Positions 1 to 7,829 of a stretch of 64,000 nt of DNA are shown piece after piece. The notes under the pieces are model-generated. The model was not told where the DNA came from. It did not search any database and saw only the letters and a list, made by a program, of their open reading frames with translations. Position 1 is the stretch's first letter. Each line of letters begins with the position of its first letter. Origin of the DNA: Saprospiraceae bacterium (GTDB lineage Bacteria > Bacteroidota > Bacteroidia > Chitinophagales > Saprospiraceae); the NCBI GenBank assembly GCA_016717655.1, contig JADKFC010000007.1, positions 1 through 64,000 on the forward strand. Direction: 5' to 3'. A program made the position numbers and the translations under genes.

Positions 1-296
1 GAAGCGAAAATATGAGGGACCCATCGGTCGTCATAAATAATTTGCGCCTTACCACTCACTCCGGGAAGGGATTTAGTGTCATCTGCATAATGAGCAGGAA
101 CCATGTTGTTCCAAATGCCTGTCATTGGATGGAGAAACTGACCCAGTGGAGGAAGTGGATTTCCAGGAATTTTGATAAAACCATCTAAAAACAGGGTTAA
201 TGCTAGGGTCGCCAAAAGACTGACAAGGGTTGCTAAGTGTCTCAACTTTTGAATTTTTTTGCTAAAGATATAAAAATTGATATTGTCAAGTTTCAT
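1..296 (-). CDS. Penicillin acylase family protein, N-terminal fragment
   Basis: The minus strand is open from an ATG at 296 to the window edge, giving about 98 residues of an N-terminus. A hydrophobic segment (about residues 20-37, signal anchor or signal peptide) is followed by a proline-rich stretch (GNPLPPLG) and the motif IYDDRWVPHIFA. That motif is characteristic of the start of the mature alpha chain in penicillin/cephalosporin acylases of the Ntn-hydrolase superfamily, which usually reads YDDxGVPHI. These are periplasmic, self-cleaving amidases acting on N-acyl compounds such as beta-lactams or acyl-homoserine lactones. The catalytic beta-chain serine lies outside the window, so activity and substrate cannot be judged. 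It is divergent to the NamZ-like gene at 372. Confidence 0.8.
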   Translation of the reverse strand, partial: MKLDNINFYIFSKKIQKLRHLATLVSLLATLALTLFLDGFIKIPGNPLPPLGQFLHPMTGIWNNMVPAHYADDTKSLPGVSGKAQIIYDDRWVPHIFA

Positions 297-371
297 CTAA
301 AAGGGTAGAATTGACTTTTTATCTGCCATACATTTGCCGCTTTTTGTCATATTTGCAAAATAATTAATATT

Positions 372-1574
372 ATGCGGGCCATTATTCTACTAGCTTTCAC
401 TACTTTAACCCTATTTTCCGGCTGTTTCGCAGGCTCGGCACAAAAGACTATTCCCACAAAGAATACCACCAAAATTGTAACAGGGGCAGAAAGACTGGAA
501 GCATATATTCATCTGCTGAAAGGAAAGAGGGTAGGCTGTGTGGTTCACCATGCAAGTAGAGTAGGGCAGCGTCACCTGGTTGATACTCTTATGGCATTAG
601 GGGTTCAGGTAACAAAAATTTTAGCACCAGAACACGGTTTCAGAGGTACGGCAGATGCAGGTGAAAAAATTGAAAATGAAAAAGACCCTTCCACAGGACT
701 TCCGGTACTTTCTATTTATGGTAAAAACAAAAAACCCACCCCTGATCAATTAAAAGATTTGGATATTGTTTTATTTGATCTTCAGGACGTAGGGGCAAGG
801 TTCTACACCTACATTTCTACTCTGCATTACATCCTTGAAGCATGTAGCGAAAACAAGCTACCCGTGATTGTCCTGGACAGACCCAACCCACATGCCCACT
901 ACATCGATGGTCCTATTCTGGAAAAGGGTTTTGAATCTTTTATTGGAATGCACCAGGTTCCGGTAGTTTATGGCATGACCATAGGAGAATATGGTAAAAT
1001 GATAGTGGGCGAAGGCTGGACAAAGTCAGGAAAAAATATCGACCTAACGGTAATTCCATGCGGACAGTACAAAAGATCAATGAGGTATGACCTTCCACTG
1101 GCCCCCTCACCCAATCTGCCTAATGCTACCGCTGTCCTGCTTTACCCAACTTTGTGCTTTTTCGAAGGCTCTCAATGGAGTGTGGGAAGGGGAACAGATA
1201 AACAATTCCAAATCATTGGTCATCCGGGAATAATGACTGATTTCTCTTTCACGCCGGTTCCCAATGTCGGAGCAAAAGATCCTTTTCAAAAAGGCAAAAA
1301 ATGTTTTGGTTTTGACTATTCAGGAAGATCCAGAGATGAATTATTTCAGATGCAAAAAATCGACGTTGCCTTAATTGTTGATATTTATCAGAAAACCGTG
1401 AAGGCTAAACAAGATTTTTTTCTCGAAAATTTATTTTTTGATAAGTTGGCAGGAAATGCTTCTTTTCGAAAGATGTTGATAGAAAACAAAACTGAAAAGG
1501 ATTTTAGGGCTGCCTGGCAACAAGGACTTAATGATTTTAATAAAATTCGTACAAAATACCTGATCTATGAGTAA
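372..1574 (+). CDS. namZ: DUF1343 / NamZ-type exo-beta-N-acetylmuramidase lipoprotein
   Basis: A 400-residue protein with a lipoprotein signal peptide (TLFSGC, Cys18), so probably anchored in the outer membrane or periplasm. It carries DUF1343 hallmarks: EHGFRG near residue 87, LQDVGARFYTY near 137, DRPNP near 175 and SPNLP near 248. The family founder NamZ removes MurNAc from the non-reducing end of peptidoglycan fragments, so a role in cell-wall recycling or turnover is likely. Full length for the family. Its stop overlaps the next ORF by 8 nt (ATG at 1567), implying cotranscription with the HEXXH lipoprotein. A near-consensus promoter element (CATATTTG, 347-354) lies just upstream. The family call is firm; the exact substrate is inferred. 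Confidence 0.88.
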   Translation: MRAIILLAFTTLTLFSGCFAGSAQKTIPTKNTTKIVTGAERLEAYIHLLKGKRVGCVVHHASRVGQRHLVDTLMALGVQVTKILAPEHGFRGTADAGEKIENEKDPSTGLPVLSIYGKNKKPTPDQLKDLDIVLFDLQDVGARFYTYISTLHYILEACSENKLPVIVLDRPNPHAHYIDGPILEKGFESFIGMHQVPVVYGMTIGEYGKMIVGEGWTKSGKNIDLTVIPCGQYKRSMRYDLPLAPSPNLPNATAVLLYPTLCFFEGSQWSVGRGTDKQFQIIGHPGIMTDFSFTPVPNVGAKDPFQKGKKCFGFDYSGRSRDELFQMQKIDVALIVDIYQKTVKAKQDFFLENLFFDKLAGNASFRKMLIENKTEKDFRAAWQQGLNDFNKIRTKYLIYE

Positions 1575-2593
1575 ATTATCTAAGCCGTTTTGGGTTTTAA
1601 TCTTTGCGTTGGTCACCCTAGTTTCCTGCAAGCGACTTCCGGAAAATAACCTTTCTCAAAAGGGATCAGTAGTTTTGATTGATAGTCTTCAGGCCTCTGA
1701 AGAAATAATCAAAGATGACAATGACAGGTTTTTTGATCACATTACAGCCATTGATGTTGCCATACAACTAAAAACTTCGCCACTATCACTTAAAAAAATT
1801 ACATGTCGACTTTTATAAGGAGTATCTCAAGACGCAGGTTGGTAATTTCACAAAATCGGAAACAGAACAATTAATAGCCATTTGGAATAAGATTCAAAGA
1901 TACTCAAAGGCCGTAAATCCGGATCTTGCCATCGATGTCAACCTTGTTAAAATAAAAACCGGCCACTACGGACCCAATGTCTTTTATACAAGAGGCAATA
2001 ATATCTTTATACCCGACAATATGACAGAAAAGATCAACGGCGAAGTTCTTTTTCCTATTTTAATGCACGAATGGTGGCATATCTTGTCTGAATATTATCC
2101 TGATTTAAAAGAAGCACTTTATGCTGTTTTTGGATTTAAAAAACACAACCTCCAACTGGTTATTCCTGAAAAATTAAATGAGAGTCTGCTCACCAATCCG
2201 GATGGTGTTTCCATGGATTTTGCCCTGCCTGCAGGAAACAACAATTGGCTGATGCCGATGATCTTTACAGATCAAACCGGTTTTAATCCGGTAAAAAATG
2301 ATTTTATGGGACACCTGAAAATGGAAGTCTATCGAATCAACAGTGATGGTAAATTGTTATTGCCGGAACTGAATCCCAATCTTCAAAAGGATATGCAGTA
2401 CTTTTTTTCCAATATAGGAGACAACACTCAGTACATAATTCACCCTGATGAAATTGTGGCCGACAATGTGATGTTAGCCATTATTGCCTATTCAACAGGT
2501 GATTATAGGAACTTTTCGAAAGATGGAAGAGAAAAAATAGAACAGGTCTTGACGCTATTGAAAACCAAAAACTGGATTTCAACTTTTAATTAG
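1567..2593 (+). CDS. Putative HEXXH zinc metallohydrolase lipoprotein (frameshifted)
   Basis: The gene is read as two ORFs, 1567-1818 and then the frame that includes 1802-2593. Removing one A from the A7 run at 1791-1797 joins them into 341 residues without a gap, and the join reads SLKKLHVDFYKEYL. The N-terminus is a lipoprotein signal (TLVSC, Cys21). The C-terminal half holds LMHEWWHILSEYY, an HEXXH zinc-site motif, so a metallopeptidase-like fold is likely. I do not recognise a named family. It overlaps namZ by 8 nt, which suggests a linked role at the cell envelope, perhaps peptidoglycan or protein processing (inference). The frameshift may be a sequencing error in the homopolymer. It converges with and overlaps the SPOR gene by 4 nt. 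Confidence 0.6.
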
Positions 2594-3537
2594 TTGGTTA
2601 AAACCCAGGCATCTTTGTTGATTTGAGCCCGTATTTTGGCCAAATGCTGCGGTAGTTCAGAAAAGGTGCAATTTACTTTTACTCCCACTCGGGTAGTAGA
2701 GTCATTATCGCCAAGAAACACCTCGTATCCTCTATTGTGCAGGCGTTTTTGCATACGATCAATGTGTTTCTTCTGTTTAAATGATCCTGTTATAATTATG
2801 TATTCAATTTGTTTGTTATCAGTTGTTTCTGGCTCTTTGATTAAAGGGCTACTTGTATCATTTTTTTCCATTGGGGCAGTAGCATCAACCGTATCATTAA
2901 TTGCATTAATAGTATCCAACTCCACGGATGGAGTATCAGGCTGTGAGGGCAAAACTTCTGCTGGCCCCAGGTCTCCGGAAGGCCACGGAAAAAACATCAA
3001 AAAATAAATCAACAATACAATGATGCCCAGGCCCAACATCCATTTGAGAACAATGGGTCCCCAGTTTTTACTTTTTTTGTGGTCAATGACCGTCATTGGT
3101 TCAAAAAAAGTTTCTTCCGGTTGATAGACACGTTTGACCTCAGTGATATCGGAGATCGCTTGTAAGCCACCAAACATTTTGTAAAAAAGGGGTAGATTGG
3201 GCAGGTAATGGATGGTATTTCCCTCTCTTACCAATTGACCAAATCCGAGTAAATCACCTTTTCCCTCCTGAAAAATAGCCTCGTTGAACTGCTGAAGTCT
3301 TTGAGAATAAGCTGATTGATATTGGACCGGTAGTTTTGATTCCGTATTGACTAAATCTTCATCAAAAACTACTGTAAATGAGGGGGCCTCCAGAGAGGAT
3401 CGGTCATCAGAAAAGTGAGCAGGAGTTCGAACCACTTTTAATACGCCAATGCCCGGCAGGGTCAGTATCCGATCCCGGTACAGTAAATATTGAAGGCATT
3501 GTTCCAGACTTAAGTCCATATATTTGATAAGCGGCAA
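2590..3537 (-). CDS. SPOR-domain membrane protein with N-terminal CCDC81-like HU domain
   Basis: A 315-residue protein. The N-terminal region (about 8-120, beginning LEQCLQYLLYRDRILTLPG) resembles the prokaryotic HU-CCDC81 domains found at the start of Bacteroidota SPOR proteins. One transmembrane helix lies at about 162-184. A Thr/Pro/Asp-rich linker follows (185-243), then a C-terminal SPOR-type domain at about 245-315 beginning EYIIITGSFKQ. SPOR domains bind denuded glycan strands at the division septum. The predicted topology puts the HU-like part in the cytoplasm and SPOR in the periplasm, so it could link the nucleoid or cytosol to septal wall (inference). It is transcribed convergently with the HEXXH lipoprotein and divergently from hemL. 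Confidence 0.72.
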   Translation of the reverse strand: MPLIKYMDLSLEQCLQYLLYRDRILTLPGIGVLKVVRTPAHFSDDRSSLEAPSFTVVFDEDLVNTESKLPVQYQSAYSQRLQQFNEAIFQEGKGDLLGFGQLVREGNTIHYLPNLPLFYKMFGGLQAISDITEVKRVYQPEETFFEPMTVIDHKKSKNWGPIVLKWMLGLGIIVLLIYFLMFFPWPSGDLGPAEVLPSQPDTPSVELDTINAINDTVDATAPMEKNDTSSPLIKEPETTDNKQIEYIIITGSFKQKKHIDRMQKRLHNRGYEVFLGDNDSTTRVGVKVNCTFSELPQHLAKIRAQINKDAWVLTN

Positions 3538-3681
3538 TCTGGTTTAAACAATAAGTTTCTCCAAAAACCACTCAAATTTATAGAGTGTTGTGAAATAATT
3601 GTGCCAAAAACAAGATTTATATCAATTGCACCATGATAATACCCCATTTAACCAACCATATTGCCCGGTTGTGGTTTAATA

Positions 3682-3715
3682 TTGGTTTAAATCCAGCCTT
3701 GATTGGCTATTTTTG
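3682..3715 (+). promoter_or_regulatory. Bacteroidota-type promoter for hemL
   Basis: A TTG at 3682-3684 and TATTTTTG (TAnnTTTG) at 3708-3715 are separated by 23 nt, matching the Bacteroidota sigma-ABfr consensus. The element ends 15 nt before the hemL ATG at 3731. This supports that start over an in-frame TTG at 3713, which overlaps the promoter itself. Confidence 0.6.
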
Positions 3716-3730
3716 CACCAAATTCCTAAA

Positions 3731-5047
3731 ATGCAGTTCATAGACAAGATAAAAAGAATTAAATCTGAAAAACTATTCAAAAGAGCTAAAGCCCTTTTTC
3801 CCGGTGGTGTAAATTCCCCTGTAAGGGCTTTTCGCTCTGTAACAGGTGCGCCTTTGTTCATAGCAAACGGAGATGGCACAACCATAACCGATGAAGACGG
3901 TAATAAATTTATAGACTTTTGTGCCTCATGGGGGCCCTTAATCCATGGTCACAATGATCCGGACATCCAAAAAGCCATTCTCAAAACTGTGAAAAAAGGC
4001 ACCAGCTTTGGAACTCCTACCAAAATTGGGGTTGAAATGGGAGAATTGATTCTTAAAAACCACAGCTATCTGGAAAAACTGCGTTTTGTTTGTTCAGGAA
4101 CGGAGGCCGTAATGTCGGCTGTGAGGCTGGCTCGTGGCTTTACCGGCAAAAACAAACTGGTCAAGTTTGAAGGGTGTTACCACGGCCATGTTGATGCCTT
4201 AATGGTAAAAGCAGGAAGTGGCTTGGTTACCTTTGGCACCAGCACCTCTAGCGGCGTTCCGGATTCCGTTATTGGAGATACAATTGTACTGCAACTCAAT
4301 GATCTCCAAGGCTTTCATGAAACGCTTCAAAAATGGAGTCATGAAATTGCCTGTGTTATTATTGAACCTGTTCCTGCCAACAATGGACTTTTATTGCAAG
4401 ACCATAACTACTTGTCATGGTTGCGCAAATATTGTGACGAATTCAATGTGTTACTCATTTTTGACGAGGTTATTTCAGGTTTCCGTCTTGGTTTTGAAGG
4501 AGCTGCCGGACATTACAACATCAAGCCGGACCTCATTACTTTTGGTAAAATCATAGGTGGAGGCCTACCGGTGGGTGCTTATGGAGGCAGGGCCGACATC
4601 ATGTCAATGGTTGCTCCGGAAGGTCCGGTATATCAGGCAGGAACCCTTAGCGGAAACCCTGTTACCCTGGCAGCTGGTACAGCAGCCCTTAAGAAACTCC
4701 TTGTGCCCGGCTTTTATGAAGAACTCTCTTCCAAAACAGCTTATCTGGTTGAAAAGCTCAATGGCATTTTTAATCAAAACAAGGTCGACATGCATGCCAT
4801 TCACATTGGCAGTATTTTCTGGATCAAATTTACACGGCAGCGCATATTTTCACCAGAACAAATCGATGCCAACACTGCCAATAAATTCAAGATCATCCAT
4901 CATGAATTGTTGCAGCGAGGTATTTACTTTGGTCCTTCGGCATATGAAGTAGGTTTTGTGTCCGGTGCTCATACCCATAAAGACCTGGATGCGCTGGTAA
5001 CCGCAATGGATGAAATTTGCAAGCATTACAATTCCTCCCTGCAATGA
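3731..5047 (+). CDS. hemL: Glutamate-1-semialdehyde 2,1-aminomutase
   Basis: A PLP enzyme converting glutamate-1-semialdehyde to 5-aminolevulinate, the last step of the C5 route into heme biosynthesis, in the cytoplasm. The 438-residue product has the class-III aminotransferase layout: FPGGVNSPVRAF near the N-terminus, CSGTEA phosphate-binding loop, YHGH, FDEVISGFR, and the PLP lysine in TFGKIIGGGLP (about Lys273). Its length is normal. ATG 3731 is chosen because the upstream TTG lies inside the promoter. The stop overlaps the start of the following histidine kinase (ATGA at 5044-5047), so the kinase and response regulator are probably translationally coupled to hemL. Confidence 0.96.
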   Translation: MQFIDKIKRIKSEKLFKRAKALFPGGVNSPVRAFRSVTGAPLFIANGDGTTITDEDGNKFIDFCASWGPLIHGHNDPDIQKAILKTVKKGTSFGTPTKIGVEMGELILKNHSYLEKLRFVCSGTEAVMSAVRLARGFTGKNKLVKFEGCYHGHVDALMVKAGSGLVTFGTSTSSGVPDSVIGDTIVLQLNDLQGFHETLQKWSHEIACVIIEPVPANNGLLLQDHNYLSWLRKYCDEFNVLLIFDEVISGFRLGFEGAAGHYNIKPDLITFGKIIGGGLPVGAYGGRADIMSMVAPEGPVYQAGTLSGNPVTLAAGTAALKKLLVPGFYEELSSKTAYLVEKLNGIFNQNKVDMHAIHIGSIFWIKFTRQRIFSPEQIDANTANKFKIIHHELLQRGIYFGPSAYEVGFVSGAHTHKDLDALVTAMDEICKHYNSSLQ

Positions 5048-5997
5048 TAAAAAGATTGCCTATTCTGGTAATGATTTATATGGTAGCTGCATTAAGTTGG
5101 TGGAGTGTTCTTTTATTGCAGCAGAATGAGCAACTTTTTCACCTGAAGATGGAGTTTCTTACGCAAGCTGACGTTGTTGCAGATTTAAAAATCGAGCCAT
5201 GAAAGGCAAAAAAAATGATCATGGGCGAAGGCCTGGTTTTTGCCCTTTCTATGGTGCTCGGTACTTACTTTATCTACAAATCTAACGTCAGAGAACTCAA
5301 CTTATCCAGGAGACAGAGCAATTTTTTACTGTCGGTTTCTCACGAATTAAAATCTCCGCTAACCTCCATTAACCTGAGTCTTGAAACCCTAAAAAAACGA
5401 ACACTACCTCAGGAAAAAATCATAGAACTGGCTGATGTTGCCTTAAAAGAAAGCAAAAGACTGGAAAACCTGATCTCCGATATCCTGGTTGCTGCAAAAT
5501 TAGATCATCCCTACACACCAAAAAAGCAATGGCTTGATTTGATTTCCATCATTCACAATTTGATCAATGGATACACAGCCCAATATCCATCCGTAGCCAT
5601 TCGACTACATACAGATGTGGAAGAAGCTTTATTATTTGCCTCCAAACAAGATATGCAGTCGATTTTTACCAATTTAATCGAGAATGCTATAAAATACAGT
5701 CATGAGGAGCCCATCCATATTTCAATAAATGATCAAAAAGAAAACTGGTTAATAGAAGTGGCTGACCTCGGTCCCGGCATTCCCAATAGTGAAAAATCCA
5801 GGGTATTTCAAAAATTTTACCGCCTTGGAAGGGAAGAGACCCGCACCTCGAAGGGCACAGGCCTGGGCTTGTACATAGTTAAAAAAATAGTGGAAAGCCA
5901 CAATGGTTCGGTCCGCATAAACGACAATAACCCGAAAGGCACCATTTTTACCTTACTTTTACCAAAAGTTGCAGGCAATGAAGGTGTTATTGGTTGA
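5044..5997 (+). CDS. Sensor histidine kinase, interrupted by an in-frame TGA
   Basis: The N-terminal part (5044-5202) encodes a transmembrane segment and a short sensor region, then meets TGA at 5200-5202. The same frame continues through a second membrane segment (GEGLVFALSMVLG), a HisKA domain (SVSHELKSPLTS, phospho-acceptor His), N-box NLIENAIKYSHE, G1 DLGPGIP and G2 GTGLGLYIVKK. The whole is about 317 residues, a compact membrane HK. An alternative to a true nonsense codon is a compensating pair of indels: one extra A at 5187-5191 and one missing A in the A8 run at 5208-5215. That would read LKSSHERQKKMIMGEG, which suits this region better. It overlaps hemL by 4 nt and the response regulator by 20 nt. 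Confidence 0.8.
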
Positions 5998-6655
5998 AGA
6001 TGAGTCAGAAATCAGGGCTTTGATGAAGTTCAATCTCGAGTTAGAAGGCCACGAGGTCTTTGAAGCTCCTGATGGACAAAAAGCTATGGATTGGTTTCAG
6101 TCAGCTTCTTTTGATATCATTGTGCTCGACCTAATGTTGCCCTTTGTTGATGGCCTTGAGATTTGCAGAAGGATACGAGAGGTCGACCAGCATACCAAAA
6201 TTATTATTGTCTCCGCAAGAGATGGGGTACAGGATAGAATTTTAGGCTTAAAACTTGGAGCTGATGATTACCTTTCGAAACCCTTTCATCTTGAAGAGTT
6301 TCTGCTCAGGGTAAATAATCTTACCAAAAGGAGGCATACCGAGTCTGTTGAGCTAAAGGCCTTTAGTTTCGGAGAAAATACTGTTTATTTTGATGAATTT
6401 AAAGCCAAAGCAGGTACCCGGGAAATAAACCTTACACCCAAAGAAGTGGCCTTGCTTAAATGTCTAGTCGAACATAAAAACAAGGTCATTGCAAGGAAAC
6501 AAATTCTTCAGGATGTTTGGGGTTACGACATTTATCCATCTACCCGGACCATTGATAATTTTATCCTTTCTTTTAGAAAATACTTCGAAACAAATGCAAA
6601 GGAACCTGTTTACTTCCATACCATAAGAGGGGTAGGCTATAAGTTCACTCCGTAA
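5978..6655 (+). CDS. OmpR/PhoB-family response regulator
   Basis: A 225-residue two-component regulator. The receiver domain (1-115) has the acidic pair ED at residues 7-8, phospho-acceptor Asp51 in IVLDLMLP, the switch residues in IVSARD, and the Lys in SKPF. A C-terminal winged-helix DNA-binding domain follows (about 130-225; LTPKEVALLKCL, VWGYD, RGVGYKF). ATG 5978 lies inside the end of the kinase gene (20-nt overlap), so the pair is translated together. The stimulus is unknown. The next gene downstream, yceI, has its own promoter and a palindrome that might be a target of this regulator or of another (inference). Confidence 0.93.
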   Translation: MKVLLVEDESEIRALMKFNLELEGHEVFEAPDGQKAMDWFQSASFDIIVLDLMLPFVDGLEICRRIREVDQHTKIIIVSARDGVQDRILGLKLGADDYLSKPFHLEEFLLRVNNLTKRRHTESVELKAFSFGENTVYFDEFKAKAGTREINLTPKEVALLKCLVEHKNKVIARKQILQDVWGYDIYPSTRTIDNFILSFRKYFETNAKEPVYFHTIRGVGYKFTP

Positions 6656-6674
6656 AATTTAATAAAACTTTAAG

Positions 6675-6694
6675 ATATTTGTTGTAACAAATAT
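6675..6694. promoter_or_regulatory. Perfect palindrome, candidate operator upstream of yceI
   Basis: The sequence ATATTTGTTGTAACAAATAT has two perfect 9-bp inverted arms around a GT centre. It overlaps the -33 region of the yceI promoter and ends 13 nt before the TATCTTTG box. There is no following T-run, so a terminator for the response regulator is unlikely. Its geometry suits a dimeric repressor or activator. Confidence 0.5.
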
Positions 6695-6715
6695 TCTTCT
6701 TTTGGGTTATCTTTG
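6682..6715 (+). promoter_or_regulatory. Promoter of yceI
   Basis: TTG at 6682-6684 and TATCTTTG at 6708-6715 are spaced by 23 nt. The predicted transcript starts around 6722, about 20 nt before the yceI ATG. The -33 half lies inside the palindrome at 6675-6694. Confidence 0.65.
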
Positions 6716-6742
6716 TATCATTAAAACACTTAAATCATTACA

Positions 6743-7309
6743 ATGAAACAATTTGTTCTCTCATTCTTAGCTATTGCTTTTGTAGCAATAAGTTCTTTCG
6801 CTGGTAACGGCAAACCTGTAAACGTTTCCGCTTCAAAAGTAAATTGGAAAGCATACAAAGTAACAGGTGCACACGATGGTTTTGTAAACATCAAAAGTGG
6901 TACCCTTGATTTCAACGGTGAAGTGTTCACTGGTGGAAAATTTGTAATTGACATGACCAGCATCGGAGCTACTGATGTATCTGGTAACATGAAAGAAAAG
7001 TTAGACGGTCACTTGAAATCCGATGACTTTTTCGGAGTTGCTAATTTTCCAGAAGCTAAATTGGACATCACAAAAGTTATTTCAAGAGGAAAACCAGGTG
7101 AGTACAAAGTAGTTGCCAAACTTACCATCAAAAACATTACAAAAGAAATTAAATTCGATGCAATGGTTGCCAATGGTAAAGCTACGGCTTCAATCAAATT
7201 GGACAGAACTGACTTCGACGTTAGATATGGTTCAGGTTCATTTTTTGACAACCTGGGAGACAAGACCATTTATGACGAATTTGATCTGATGATAAGCTTG
7301 GCTTATTAA
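6743..7309 (+). CDS. YceI-family periplasmic lipocalin-like protein
   Basis: A 188-residue protein with a clear signal peptide (hydrophobic 4-18, cleavage near SFAG). The YceI fold follows: VNWKAYKVTGAH..GFVNIKSGTL, then GGKFVIDMTSIGATD, a KLDGHLKSDDFFGVANFPEA block and the FDVRYGSGSFFDNLGDK end. YceI proteins bind polyisoprenoid or amphiphilic lipids in the periplasm; in Bacteroidota they are common and often stress- or acid-regulated. Length and domain boundaries are typical. It is a monocistronic unit with its own promoter, a candidate operator and a strong downstream terminator. Confidence 0.93.
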   Translation: MKQFVLSFLAIAFVAISSFAGNGKPVNVSASKVNWKAYKVTGAHDGFVNIKSGTLDFNGEVFTGGKFVIDMTSIGATDVSGNMKEKLDGHLKSDDFFGVANFPEAKLDITKVISRGKPGEYKVVAKLTIKNITKEIKFDAMVANGKATASIKLDRTDFDVRYGSGSFFDNLGDKTIYDEFDLMISLAY

Positions 7310-7330
7310 TAGAAATCACAGATTTATTAT

Positions 7331-7364
7331 AAAAGGGAGATCCACACCAGGATCTCCCTTTTTT
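7331..7364. terminator. Bidirectional rho-independent terminator
   Basis: Perfect 12-bp stem AAAGGGAGATCC / GGATCTCCCTTT (7332-7343 and 7350-7361) with a 6-nt loop, flanked by A- and T-runs. It sits between the convergent yceI and TerB-like genes and can serve both. Confidence 0.9.
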
Positions 7365-7366
7365 GT

Positions 7367-7786
7367 TTAGTTGAGGTATTTTCTGATAATATTCAGCAAT
7401 TCATCCGGGTTTTTGGGATAACGGGTCTTCTTGAACAAAGCAAGCATATCTCTCAGCATCGACTCATTAAAGCCAAGCTTAAAGCCAAAATGATAAATAA
7501 AATCCTCCTCTTCGGCATTGAGGTGATCATCCTCTACGGCTAAAAAGAGCAGATAATAAAGCGCTGTCATTCTGTCTTTTTCTTCTGTTGGCAAGGCTTT
7601 TTCAGCGGTGTTTTGTTTCATTATTTCCTCCAATTTCGAGACGTCAAACCCCAATTGTAGCGTAGCCAGTTGGAGGTATTTTAATTCTCTTAGGTGCATA
7701 TCGCCATCTGAGCGGCTCAAGGCCACCAGCATGATCAATAGGTTTTCGCGCGCTTCGGCAGACAAGTGGTCATAGTTTTCTTCCAA
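7367..7786 (-). CDS. TerB-like small helical protein
   Basis: A 139-residue, all-helical acidic protein without signal peptide. It shows the pattern of TerB / DjlA-N-like domains: LLIMLVALSRSDGDMHLRELKYL in the first half and a second acidic motif, AVEDDHLNAEEEDFI, in the second half. These paired D/E-rich motifs are metal-binding in TerB relatives of the tellurite/stress cluster. No other ter genes are nearby, so the function here is open. The match is by pattern only. It is divergent from fabH (43 nt apart), so the two may share a regulatory region. Confidence 0.6.
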   Translation of the reverse strand: MEENYDHLSAEARENLLIMLVALSRSDGDMHLRELKYLQLATLQLGFDVSKLEEIMKQNTAEKALPTEEKDRMTALYYLLFLAVEDDHLNAEEEDFIYHFGFKLGFNESMLRDMLALFKKTRYPKNPDELLNIIRKYLN

Positions 7787-7829
7787 TTGGTAAGATTTTC
7801 ATAGATTTACAAGAAATTCAAATCGACTT

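Noticed and set aside
5200..5202. Selenocysteine or other readthrough of the TGA in the kinase gene
   Set aside because: No SECIS-like hairpin follows, histidine kinases have no known Sec at this place, and a two-indel explanation fits better.
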